From assembly GCA_963806685.1 (NCBI GenBank), contig CAWDZB010000013.1, positions 89,284 to 153,283 of the forward strand: DNA of 64,000 bases. The letters are read 5' to 3'. Under the pieces are notes generated by a model. The model was not told the origin of the DNA and did not search any database. It saw only the letters and a program-made list of their open reading frames with translations. A program made the position numbers and the translations under genes. Shown here piece by piece: positions 34,992-43,302 of the stretch. Origin of the DNA: DDH964 sp963806685 (lineage in GTDB: Bacteria > Desulfobacterota > Desulfuromonadia > Desulfuromonadales > DDH964). How positions within the stretch are numbered: position 1 is the stretch's first letter; every line of letters starts with the position of its first letter.

Positions 34992-36050
34992 ATGCCCCGC
35001 ACCACCCGCCAGATCCATATCGGGAAGGTCGCCGTCGGCGGCGGCGCACCGGTCTCGGTACAGTCGATGACCAACACCGACACCCGCGACAGCGCCGCCA
35101 CCCTGGCCCAGATCGGGCGCCTGGCAGACGCCGGCTGCGAGATCGTGCGCTGCGCCGTCCCCGACGCCGCGGCCGCGGTGTCGCTGCAGGCGATCTGTGC
35201 CGCCAGCCCGCTGCCGGTGATCGCCGATATTCACTTCGACTACCAGCTGGCCCTGAAGTCCCTTGCGGCCGGAGTCGCCGGACTTCGTCTCAACCCCGGC
35301 AACATCGGGGAGCGCTGGAAGGTCGAAGAAGTGGTCAGGGCCTGCGCCGAACGGGCCGTGCCGATCCGCATCGGCGTCAATGGCGGCAGCCTGGAGAAGG
35401 AGCTTCTGGCGAAATACGGCCACCCGACCGCCCAGGCGATGGCCGAGAGCGCACTGGGCCACATCCGTATCCTCGAGGAGCTCGGCTACGACCAGATCAA
35501 GGTCAGCCTCAAGACCTCGGACATCCGCCGCACGGTGGAAGCCTACCGGCTCCTCGCCAAGGAGGTCGACTACCCGCTGCATATCGGGATCACCGAGGCC
35601 GGCACCACCTGGAGCGGCACCATCAAGAGCGCCGTGGGGCTCGGCACCCTGCTCTACGAGGGCCTCGGCGACACCCTGCGGGTTTCGCTCACCGGCGACC
35701 CGGTGGAAGAGGTGCGGGTCGGCTGGGAAATCCTCAAGTCCCTGGAGCTGCGCGAGCGGGGGCCGGTCTTCGTCAGCTGCCCGACCTGCGGCCGCTGCCA
35801 GGTCGACCTGATCCCGGTCGCCGAGGAGGTGGAGCGGCGCCTCCACGACCTGCCGAAGAAGATCACCGTGGCAGTGATGGGCTGCGTCGTCAACGGGCCC
35901 GGGGAGGCCCGGGAGGCCGACGTCGGCATCGCCGGCGGCAAGGGGCAGGGGCTGCTGTTCCGCAAGGGGGAGGTGGTGCGCAGGGTGCCGGAGAGTCAGA
36001 TGGTCGAAGCACTGGTCGAAGAGGCGTGGCGGCTGGCGGCGGAGGAGTGA
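34992..36050 (+). CDS. ispG: 4-hydroxy-3-methylbut-2-en-1-yl diphosphate synthase
   Basis: A 352-residue IspG (GcpE) of bacterial length for the two-domain form. The N-terminal TIM barrel includes VSVQSMTNTDTRD and ADIHFDYQLALKS; the C-terminal [4Fe-4S] domain has CPTCGRCQVDL and MGCVVNGPGEA supplying the three Cys and one Glu ligands. It converts MEcPP to HMBPP in the MEP isoprenoid pathway. The ATG at 34992 has AAGGAG seven bases upstream. A second in-frame ATG at 34941 lies inside the MITE-like element and would add 17 residues. Confidence 0.96.
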   Translation: MPRTTRQIHIGKVAVGGGAPVSVQSMTNTDTRDSAATLAQIGRLADAGCEIVRCAVPDAAAAVSLQAICAASPLPVIADIHFDYQLALKSLAAGVAGLRLNPGNIGERWKVEEVVRACAERAVPIRIGVNGGSLEKELLAKYGHPTAQAMAESALGHIRILEELGYDQIKVSLKTSDIRRTVEAYRLLAKEVDYPLHIGITEAGTTWSGTIKSAVGLGTLLYEGLGDTLRVSLTGDPVEEVRVGWEILKSLELRERGPVFVSCPTCGRCQVDLIPVAEEVERRLHDLPKKITVAVMGCVVNGPGEAREADVGIAGGKGQGLLFRKGEVVRRVPESQMVEALVEEAWRLAAEE

Positions 36051-36332
36051 GGTCAGAAAAGACGCGGGGGCCGGTACCGACGTGTTCCGACAGAGAATCG
36101 GATAATTCTCAAGGTTTTGGAGGTCTTGAAAGAATTTGCCCCGCCGGTTTCAAGTTGACATGATCCTTGGGCAGGATGTAGAAGGAAGAGTCGACCAGTA
36201 TCAAGTTTCAAATCGGTGGTAGGGGCATCCCGGGCGCTGTTGGCGCCAGGCTGTTTTTGAGAGCTCCTGTTCCTCGACCTGCCGGACCTGGCTGGTCTGT
36301 GGTAAAGTTGCAAAGACTGCGGGGGGATATCC

Positions 36333-38042
36333 ATGAACGATGCGAGGCCGATAAACAGGACCGAGGAGGAGGGCCGACCCGGCAAGGAAGAAATTGCCTC
36401 GGCCGCCGAGTTCCTGCAGGCGATGCTGAAAACCTCGAAGGCCTTCCGGATCTATTCGCCCAACAGCCCCCTTCGACAGAAATTCATCGACGAATCGACC
36501 GAAAAGGCGATTGCCCACCTGGACCGCTACGAGCAGTGCCAGTTCGAGGTGGACCAGTTCTCGGTTTTTTACCGAGGGGCCAGGATCTTGGATAGCCGCG
36601 ATGCCAAGGAGAACATCGCTTTCCGGATGTACTCGGATGGCATCCGCTCCTTCCATTTCAGCGAGGGGATCCGCTCCCAGGAAATCTGCGATTTCCTGGA
36701 AATTGTCGGCCAGGACCGGCCGGCCGATGTCGACGACGACATCGTCACCCTCCTGTGGATGAAGGACCTCCCCCACGTCTCCTATGTTCTTGCCGAGGAT
36801 TTTCTCGAGGTTGAGGAACAAAAGGGTGCTTTCCCTGCCGTCGCCTCACAACGGGAGGGTATCCGGAAAGTTTACGATGCGCCGCCGGAACCGGTGACCC
36901 AACAGGTGCCGAAGAATATCCAGCCGCTCAGCGCAGAGGAGGCCGCTGCCCTCAAAAAAGAGACGGCGGCCGAGGAAATGCAGGACCCGCTGCAGGAAGT
37001 AATGAGGGTCCTTGCCTCGATCCTGGCGGGGGAGAAGGATCTCGGGCTGTTCCAGGATTTCCTGGGAATTGTCGATAATCTCATCGCCAATCTCTTCCAC
37101 GCCGGAAGGGTCGGGGACGCGTTGCGGCTGATCCGGTTTCTGCAGAAAATGGAAGCAAACGATTCCGTTGCTGCCGAAAAGAGGGAGCTGATTCGTGCCG
37201 GCTGCGGAGAAAAAGTCACTGCCGACGCCGTCCTCGCTCTGCAGAAGTCGATCGATGGTGACGGCGCACTTTTCCCCGATGATCTCGTCGACCTGTTCCG
37301 CTACCTCGGTGCGCGCCACATCGGGTCGATCTGCGAACTGCTCGGCAAGATCCAGCAGATGAAGATGCGCAAGGCCATCATCTCCGCCCTGGCCGAGACC
37401 GGGAAGGAGGCGCCGCGGGCTTTCTACCCCTTTCTCCAGGACCAGCGCTGGTACCTGGTGCGGAACATCGTCCTCATCCTCACCCTCATCGGCGACCGGA
37501 AGTGCCTGAGTGCCATCGCTTCCCTCGCCGGTCATCCGGACCCCCAGGTGCGAAAGGAGGTTTTCTCCTACCTCCTGAAGCACCCCGATCCGCGAGCCCG
37601 GGCGGCGCTGCTGCGGTACCTGGATGACGAGTCGGAAGCGCTGCGCATCCGGACCCTGCAAGTCCTGGCGGCGGCGAAATTCGCGCCGGCCCTGCAAGAG
37701 GTCGAGGCGCGGATCGCCGAGAGTGATTTTGACGAAAGATCCCTTCAGGAAAAATGCGCCTTTTACGGGGCGCTGGGAGCGTTGGGAGGGGACAGCGTGG
37801 TGTCCCAGCTGCAGCGGATGTTGATGAAGCGGCACTGGCTCAACCGCCCGAAGCAGAACGAGATCATCGCCTGTGCCGTCGCCGGGCTGAGAAAAGCCCG
37901 CACTCCGGCGGCCCTGGAAGCTTTGAAAAAGGCGCAGGCAAAGCGCAAGGGGAGCGAAATGGAGGGACTGATTTCCAGGGCATTGAAGGAGCTGGAAGCG
38001 GTCAGCGAAGTTCCCCTGGCCTCCGGTGAGAAGCATGAGTAG
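36333..38042 (+). CDS. HEAT-repeat protein with N-terminal signalling-type domain
   Basis: A 569-residue cytoplasmic protein. Residues about 20-165 form an N-terminal domain (AEFLQAMLKTSKAFRIYSPN, later RSFHFSEGIRSQEICDFLEI), followed by an acidic Lys/Glu-rich linker near 195-215 and helical repeats. The C-terminal half (about 320-560) has HEAT-like repeats such as HPDPQVRKEVFSYLLKHPDP. HEAT repeats usually mediate protein contacts; no catalytic motif is seen. Its stop overlaps the start of the HD-GYP gene by 8 bp, and both proteins share a similar N-terminal region, so they probably act together. Confidence 0.8.
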   Translation: MNDARPINRTEEEGRPGKEEIASAAEFLQAMLKTSKAFRIYSPNSPLRQKFIDESTEKAIAHLDRYEQCQFEVDQFSVFYRGARILDSRDAKENIAFRMYSDGIRSFHFSEGIRSQEICDFLEIVGQDRPADVDDDIVTLLWMKDLPHVSYVLAEDFLEVEEQKGAFPAVASQREGIRKVYDAPPEPVTQQVPKNIQPLSAEEAAALKKETAAEEMQDPLQEVMRVLASILAGEKDLGLFQDFLGIVDNLIANLFHAGRVGDALRLIRFLQKMEANDSVAAEKRELIRAGCGEKVTADAVLALQKSIDGDGALFPDDLVDLFRYLGARHIGSICELLGKIQQMKMRKAIISALAETGKEAPRAFYPFLQDQRWYLVRNIVLILTLIGDRKCLSAIASLAGHPDPQVRKEVFSYLLKHPDPRARAALLRYLDDESEALRIRTLQVLAAAKFAPALQEVEARIAESDFDERSLQEKCAFYGALGALGGDSVVSQLQRMLMKRHWLNRPKQNEIIACAVAGLRKARTPAALEALKKAQAKRKGSEMEGLISRALKELEAVSEVPLASGEKHE

Positions 38043-39480
38043 TCGGCAAAATTTTCAGCAGCAGCTCGACCGGGAACTTATCCTGCTCGGCAAGAGATTG
38101 AACGTCCATCTGTTCGTTTTGCTGAAGACCGCCCAGAACTACTCCGAAGGTCATGCGGCCCTCTCCGGACCCGTCGGCCAGGTGCTTGCGGACGTTCGCG
38201 ACATTCATCGCCGCAACGAGGAAGCCTCGCTCAGAACCCATGCCGGACATCTGCTGCTGGGGGAACTCCGCCTGAAGCCGGATGCCGCCGGGATCGAGGC
38301 CTTTCTCTACACCCTGGCCATGATGAAGCGCTTCCGTATCGGCGGCATCCACTTCGGCCAGGCGGTGACGGCGCAGGAGATCACCCGCTTCGCCTACGTG
38401 CTGACGGAGATGGACCCGGCCGGACCCGAAGAGGAGATCTTCGGCCAGGTGGTCGTCCGGATGGGGGAGCGGCAAGTCACCGCCATCGACCTGGAACCGT
38501 TCGCCGAGGAGGGGGAAATCGAGGCTCCCGAGGAGCTTCCCGGCCTTGACGACGATCGTGTCCGCTCGCGGCGGATCTACCTGCAGACCGTCAGTGCCAC
38601 CGCCGAGGTGATGGAAAATGCGAAAATGGGCCAGACCCTCCGGCTGCGAAAGTCGAAGCGGGTTGTCCAGGCCCTGATCGACCAACTCCTCGCCTACGAG
38701 ACCAACCTGCTCGGCCTCACCACCATCCGCAGCCACGACGAATATACTTACAACCATTCGGTGAACGTCTGCATCCTCGCTTTGGCTATAGGCCAGCGAA
38801 TCGGCCTGGGGAAGGCGCGGCTCTGCGAACTGGGGATGGCGGCGCTGTTCCACGACATCGGGAAATCCGCGATCCCCCCGGAGCTGCTCAACAAACCCCG
38901 GGAATTCACCCCCGAGGAGTGGCAGATCGTCCAGAAGCACCCCGTTCTCGGCGTGCGGGTGCTGATGAAGCTCAAGGGCCTCGACCTCGTCAACGCCCGG
39001 ATCATCGCCGGCTCCTTCGAGCACCACCGCAATGCCGACCTTTCGGGATACCCCCAATATCCCTATCGCCGGCTGAGCCTGTTCGGCCGGATCATCAGCA
39101 TTGCTGACTGCTACGATGCTTTGACCTCCTCTCGCGTTTACAGCCGGACCGCGTATCCTCCCGACAAGGCCCTGCGCTACATGCTCGACAAGGCGGGGAA
39201 AGCCTATGATTCCCTCCTCCTCAAGGTCTTCGTCAACTGCATCGGTACCTTTCCTCTCGGCACCCTGCTGCGGCTGAACACCGGCGAGCTCGGCGTCGTC
39301 GTCGGCAACGCCGCCGAACTCTTCCTCTGGGACCGGCCGCAGGTGCAGATCATCGCCGACCGCGCAGGGAACGCGCTCGAGGGCGGCATCGTCGACCTGT
39401 CCTCCGACGGCGTCCGCTCCATCGCCGAAACTCTCGATGCCACCCACTTCGGGATCGACACCAGCGCCTACTTCGTCTGA
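38035..39480 (+). CDS. HD-GYP domain cyclic dinucleotide phosphodiesterase
   Basis: A 481-residue soluble protein. The N-terminal 150 residues (LLKTAQNYSEGHAALSGPV, RIGGIHFGQAVTAQEITRF) resemble the N-terminal domain of the preceding HEAT-repeat protein. The HD-GYP domain (about 220-400) contains NHSVNVCILALAIG, LFHDIGKSAIPPELLNKP and EHHRNADLSGYP with intact metal-binding His/Asp residues, so it should hydrolyse cyclic di-GMP or related molecules. The ATG at 38035 overlaps the upstream gene; GGTGAG is a weak ribosome site and translation is likely coupled. Confidence 0.88.
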   Translation: MSSRQNFQQQLDRELILLGKRLNVHLFVLLKTAQNYSEGHAALSGPVGQVLADVRDIHRRNEEASLRTHAGHLLLGELRLKPDAAGIEAFLYTLAMMKRFRIGGIHFGQAVTAQEITRFAYVLTEMDPAGPEEEIFGQVVVRMGERQVTAIDLEPFAEEGEIEAPEELPGLDDDRVRSRRIYLQTVSATAEVMENAKMGQTLRLRKSKRVVQALIDQLLAYETNLLGLTTIRSHDEYTYNHSVNVCILALAIGQRIGLGKARLCELGMAALFHDIGKSAIPPELLNKPREFTPEEWQIVQKHPVLGVRVLMKLKGLDLVNARIIAGSFEHHRNADLSGYPQYPYRRLSLFGRIISIADCYDALTSSRVYSRTAYPPDKALRYMLDKAGKAYDSLLLKVFVNCIGTFPLGTLLRLNTGELGVVVGNAAELFLWDRPQVQIIADRAGNALEGGIVDLSSDGVRSIAETLDATHFGIDTSAYFV

Positions 39481-39593
39481 ACAACCAGGAAAATGAGCCT
39501 GTTACCCGGCGAGGTGCAGGAGGCACAGAGGGCTTCGACCCTGTCTTGGGCTGGCTTCAAACCGAAACAAATTTGAAAAATTCTTCTTTTAAA

Positions 39594-39608
39594 TGAAAAT
39601 AATTTTCA
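39594..39608. promoter_or_regulatory. Fur-box-like palindrome upstream of the riboswitch
   Basis: The 15-bp perfect palindrome TGAAAATAATTTTCA matches the 7-1-7 Fur consensus TGATAATNATTATCA except at two symmetric positions. It lies in an AT-rich stretch about 115 bp before the riboswitch. Two copies of TTGCTAAC follow (39616 and 39634), and GTGTTG-N7-CAACAC is centred near 39641. Iron-dependent repression of the oxidase transcript is inferred. Confidence 0.5.
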
Positions 39609-39721
39609 CCTCCACTTGCTAACTGCAATAGTGTTGCTAACGTCAACACATGTAAGGCGTTTCACGGGGGATGAGCGCAACCTTCCTCAACTGCCACGCT
39701 GACCCCACCAACCCATAAATA

Positions 39722-39806
39722 GCTTTAGCCGAAAAGCCAAACCCTCCGCGAGGAGGGGACGGAAAGCGACGGGTCTTCGCATACGAAGACAGCCGAGCTG
39801 CCGAGG
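39722..39806 (+). ncRNA. GEMM-I-type cyclic dinucleotide riboswitch aptamer
   Basis: The core has AAGCCAAACC, then a P2 hairpin (CCCTCC 39742-39747, GCGA loop, GGAGGG 39752-39757), then GACGGAAAGC, then a P3 hairpin (GTCTTCG 39773-39779 with CGAAGAC 39784-39790) and CAGCCGAGCTGCCGA. This is the GEMM-I layout with a GNRA tetraloop and closely matches Geobacter examples as I remember them. Class members bind cyclic di-GMP or, in a Geobacter subset, 3',3'-cGAMP; the ligand cannot be decided by eye. It precedes the multicopper oxidase gene by about 180 bp. Confidence 0.85.
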
Positions 39807-39845
39807 GAGAGTAGTAGCCCTTCGACAGGCTCGGCTATTTTTATT
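39791..39845 (+). terminator. Riboswitch expression-platform terminator
   Basis: AGCCGAGC (39791-39798), the 3' strand of the aptamer, is exactly complementary to GCTCGGCT (39829-39836), which is followed by ATTTTTATT. The two structures are mutually exclusive, so ligand binding should prevent terminator formation and switch the downstream oxidase on. A smaller TAGCC/GGCTA stem is an alternative. Confidence 0.65.
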
Positions 39846-39982
39846 CAATACTGACCTTTCTTAAGGAGCCGGGTGGGAGAAAGGAGACGAAAAAAGGGGA
39901 AAATTTGATTTTTGGCTAGGGAAGTCAATTGAGCAATCCAGCCAGTGTCATGAAGACCTATCAAAAGAGCATGGAGGCAACA

Positions 39983-41764
39983 ATGAGAAAATGGAAGCCA
40001 AACTGGAAGGTAAGGATTTTCGCCCTTGCGGGGATCTTGATTCTGGGAGGCTTTTCCCCCGCAGTTGCCGACCCCCTGCCGGGCGGGACCCTGGACCCGA
40101 CGACGATTCCCCAGTACGTAACACCCCTGGTCATCCCGCCGGTCATGAAAGATGTCGCCGGGGACAACTCGACCAACGACTACCAGATCGCCGTACGGCA
40201 GTTCAAGCAGCAGATTCTGCCGGGGGGCATTTGGAACACACTCAACGGCCGCTCCGACATGTTCCCGGCCACCACTATCTGGAGCTACGGTCCCTCCAGC
40301 GATCCGACGCCGGACATCGCCCCGGACCCCGATTCGCAGTTCAACTACCCGGCCTACACTTTCGAGACCATGGCCAACGTTGGTAACAACCCGGCAAACA
40401 ATATCAACGTCCGCTGGATCAACGAACTGGTCACAAACCCGGATAAATGTTTCCAGGCCGACGGCACTCCTAACACAGGTGCCAATGCCAGAACGGCCTG
40501 CAGGTTCCTGCCCCACCTGCTCCCCATCGACCAGACCCTGCACTGGGCCAACCCGCAGATGCTTTGTGCCGACGGCACCCGCAGGACCGACTGTCGAGGC
40601 ATCATTACCGCACCCTACCTGGGGCCAGTACCGATCGTGACCCATGTGCACGGCTCCCACGTCGAGACCCACAGCGACGGCTATCCCGAGGCCTGGTGGC
40701 TGCCGGCCGCCAGCAACATTCCAAGAGGGTACGCTACCGAGGGTTCCCTATTCGACGATGCCAATGGGCAGAATGGCGGGAATAACACCGGCTACGCCGA
40801 TTTCTCCTACCGCAACGACCAGCCGGCGACCACCGCCTGGTATCACGACCACGCCCTGGGGATGACCCGCTCCAACGTCTACGCCGGGCCGGCGGGCTTC
40901 TGGCTCATTCGTGGCGGCCCTTACGACGGCGCGGGCGGGGGGGGCATCCTCCCGGGCCCGGCGCCGGTGGCGGGCGAGGGCGTCCTGACCGTCAATGTCA
41001 CGGATCGGGGGAAATACCGCGAGATCCCGATCGTTATCCAGGACCGCTCCTTCAACGCCGACGGGTCGCTCTTCTATCCCGGGAACCGGGCGTTTTTCGA
41101 GGGGGTCAACCCCAATCAGCTGATGATCCCCTTCATCCCCAACGCCAAATCGGACATCTCCCCGATCTGGAACCCGGAGGCCTTCTTCAACGTCATGGTG
41201 GTCAACGGGGTCTCCTGGCCGGTCCACGAGGTGGCACAGGCCCTCTACCGCTTCCGCTTCCTCGACGGCTGCAACTCACGCTTCCTGTGGCTGAAGTTCA
41301 AGACGATGACAGGGGGACAGCCCGAGGTGCCGGTGTGGCAGATCGGCGCCGAACAGGGCTTCCTGCCCGCTCCCGTCTTGATGAACAACAATCTCGACGG
41401 GTCTGATGACGGTACCGGTCAGCTGCTCATAGCCCTGGCCGAGCGGGCGGACGTCATCGTCGACTTTCAGGGGCTGGCCAACGGGACCGAGGTCGAATTG
41501 CTCAACATCGGCCCGGACGAGCCTTTCGGCGGCGGGGTGCCATTTGAAGGATGCGACCCTACAGGCGAACCACCGGTAGGGCCGCCGGATTGCTTCGTCC
41601 CGGCCGACCCTTCCACCACCGGCAAGGTGATGAAGTTCGTGGTGAATGCCGCACTGAACGGCCAAAGCCCCACCGACCCCGCCGGCGCGACGCCCGCCAC
41701 CGACCCGGGTAGCCTGGCGCTGAACTTCGAACCAGCTCTCGCCCGAGTAACGCGACCGCACTAA
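39983..41764 (+). CDS. Multicopper oxidase, N-terminal part (frameshifted gene)
   Basis: The first 593 residues of a secreted multicopper oxidase. A signal peptide (cleavage after AVADP or nearby, about residue 30) is followed by cupredoxin domains with the copper ligands HVHGSH near 205 and WYHDHALGM near 268. The ATG at 39983 has GGAGG six bases upstream; earlier in-frame starts are weaker. A one-base shift near 41725-41750 takes translation to a premature TAA at 41762-41764, cutting off the C-terminal copper ligands found in the next frame. Related large oxidases in Geobacter act in metal-oxide respiration or metal oxidation; the role here is inferred. Confidence 0.85.
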   Translation: MRKWKPNWKVRIFALAGILILGGFSPAVADPLPGGTLDPTTIPQYVTPLVIPPVMKDVAGDNSTNDYQIAVRQFKQQILPGGIWNTLNGRSDMFPATTIWSYGPSSDPTPDIAPDPDSQFNYPAYTFETMANVGNNPANNINVRWINELVTNPDKCFQADGTPNTGANARTACRFLPHLLPIDQTLHWANPQMLCADGTRRTDCRGIITAPYLGPVPIVTHVHGSHVETHSDGYPEAWWLPAASNIPRGYATEGSLFDDANGQNGGNNTGYADFSYRNDQPATTAWYHDHALGMTRSNVYAGPAGFWLIRGGPYDGAGGGGILPGPAPVAGEGVLTVNVTDRGKYREIPIVIQDRSFNADGSLFYPGNRAFFEGVNPNQLMIPFIPNAKSDISPIWNPEAFFNVMVVNGVSWPVHEVAQALYRFRFLDGCNSRFLWLKFKTMTGGQPEVPVWQIGAEQGFLPAPVLMNNNLDGSDDGTGQLLIALAERADVIVDFQGLANGTEVELLNIGPDEPFGGGVPFEGCDPTGEPPVGPPDCFVPADPSTTGKVMKFVVNAALNGQSPTDPAGATPATDPGSLALNFEPALARVTRPH

Positions 41765-42369
41765 ACGTTTCGCTCAACGAGGCGAGCTCGGAGCTGATCT
41801 GCGCCACCACCCTACCCAACGGAAAGATCAAGGCACTCAATTATATTATGCCGGGTGAAAACTTCGAGGACGACTGCCAAGCCGCCGGCGGGGAGCCCTT
41901 CGGGCCCAGGGAGGCCTTGCTCGGCACGGTCAACGGTGCCGGCACGGATGATCCCAGCGGCAACGCGCTGATGTGGACGGACAAGACCGGCGCCAGCACC
42001 GACATTGAGTACACGCTGGTGAACGGCAAAACCGTGACTGTGCCCGTCACCGAGAACCCGACCGTGGGCGACATCCAGGAATGGAACATCTACAACTTCA
42101 CCGAGGATGCCCATCCGATCCACCTGCACCTGGTGCGTTTCCAGGTGTTGGGTCGCGCCGACCTCGGAGAGACGCCGAATGACGACGGCACCGGCGTCGA
42201 GCCTTGGGAAACCGGCTACAAGGACACCGTGATCGCCTATCCGGGTCAAATCACCACGGTCAAGTCCTTGTTCGACATCGTCGGCCTCTATGTCTGGCAC
42301 TGCCACATCGTCGAGCACGAGGACAACGAGATGATGCGGCCGTACATCGTCTCCCCCGCGCCTCTTTGA
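41740..42369 (+). CDS. Multicopper oxidase, C-terminal part (other frame)
   Basis: The frame one base earlier continues the oxidase: NATALNVSLNE follows directly, and it carries the remaining ligands DAHPIHLHLVRF (types 1, 2 and 3) and YVWHCHIVEHEDNEMM (HCH-x3-H with the type 1 Met). There is no start codon near the shift; the first ATG is at 41848, so this part is unlikely to be made alone. Restoring one base near 41730-41745 would give one protein of about 795 residues. A strong terminator follows at 42401-42438. Confidence 0.8.
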   Translation, partial: RPSNATALNVSLNEASSELICATTLPNGKIKALNYIMPGENFEDDCQAAGGEPFGPREALLGTVNGAGTDDPSGNALMWTDKTGASTDIEYTLVNGKTVTVPVTENPTVGDIQEWNIYNFTEDAHPIHLHLVRFQVLGRADLGETPNDDGTGVEPWETGYKDTVIAYPGQITTVKSLFDIVGLYVWHCHIVEHEDNEMMRPYIVSPAPL

Positions 42370-42400
42370 GGATAGACCCAGGGGGAACCTCACCATGCAA

Positions 42401-42438
42401 CCGAGAAAAGGCCGCCCGCCTGGGCGGCCTTTTCTCGG
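42401..42438 (+). terminator. Intrinsic terminator after the multicopper oxidase
   Basis: A perfect 17-bp stem (42401-42417 with 42422-42438) around a GCCT loop. The CTTTTCTCGG end supplies a short U-rich stretch. It lies 32 bp past the oxidase stop. Confidence 0.8.
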
Positions 42439-42536
42439 CCGTCTGCCGGCGGCCCCGGCAGACGGCGAATAATTTGTTAGGCTCTTTCACCGGAGAGGAA
42501 ACTTGCGGTCGCAATTTTATCTGGAGGAGATGCAAG

Positions 42537-43226
42537 ATGAAAATTTGGCTCATCGGGATTCTCGGGCTGACGCTGCTCGGCAGCGTCTGTATGGCCGAAG
42601 ACAAGGCATTGTTCAAGGATGAAAAGGACCGGGTCAATTACAGCGTCGGCTTCCAGATCGGCGGGGATTTCGAGCGTCAGGGGGTGGAACTGAACCCGGA
42701 GCTTCTGGTTCGGGGCATCCGCGATGCCATCGAGAAGAAACGGCCGCTTCTGGGCGAGGAGGAGATGCGCCAGGTCCTGGTGGACCTGAAGAAGAGGATC
42801 GTGGCCGAGGAGCAGAAACAGCGTACGGCCCGGCTCGAAAAATTCCGGGCGGAGGGGCAGAAGTTTCTGGCCGAAAACGCCAGGAAAGAAGGGGTCGTCA
42901 CTCTGCCGAGCGGGCTGCAGTACCAAGTCCTCCAGGCGGGAAAAGGCAAGCAGCCGACGCTGAAGGACACCGTCACCGTCCACTATCGCGGCATCAAGCT
43001 CAGCGGCACCGAGTTCGACAGTTCCTACAGGGAAGGCAAGCCGGTTTCCTTCTCTATCAGCAACGTCATTCCCGGCTGGCAGGAAGCACTGCCGATGATG
43101 AAGGAAGGGGCGAAGTGGAAGCTGTTCCTGCCGCCGAAGCTGGCCTTCGGCGACAAGGGCCCCCTGGAAGACCAGACCGTCATCTACGAAATCGAGTTGC
43201 TTCAGGTAATGCCGGCAACGCATTGA
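42537..43226 (+). CDS. Exported FKBP-type peptidyl-prolyl isomerase
   Basis: A 229-residue protein of the FkpA/Mip type. A signal peptide (about residues 1-20, MKIWLIGILG...) precedes the helical dimerisation domain (FKBP_N; VNYSVGFQIGGDFERQGVEL) and a C-terminal FKBP domain with VHYRGIKLSGTEFDSSY, VIPGWQEALPMMKEGAKWKL and GDKGPLEDQTVIYEIELL. It should assist folding in the periplasm. The ATG at 42537 has GGAGGAG upstream. It follows the multicopper oxidase but is separated by a strong terminator, so any joint role is speculative. Confidence 0.9.
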   Translation: MKIWLIGILGLTLLGSVCMAEDKALFKDEKDRVNYSVGFQIGGDFERQGVELNPELLVRGIRDAIEKKRPLLGEEEMRQVLVDLKKRIVAEEQKQRTARLEKFRAEGQKFLAENARKEGVVTLPSGLQYQVLQAGKGKQPTLKDTVTVHYRGIKLSGTEFDSSYREGKPVSFSISNVIPGWQEALPMMKEGAKWKLFLPPKLAFGDKGPLEDQTVIYEIELLQVMPATH

Positions 43227-43302
43227 AAATGGGAGGGGACGAGCTTGCGGTGATGGATGCCAACCGCGTCGCTTCTCGCCCCCTTCGTCTTTCTCCCGCC
43301 CT

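Noticed and set aside
39983..42369. Programmed ribosomal frameshifting in the multicopper oxidase
   Set aside because: No slippery heptamer or following pseudoknot is obvious near 41725-41750, and rpoC shows a comparable unexplained shift, so an indel is the simpler explanation.
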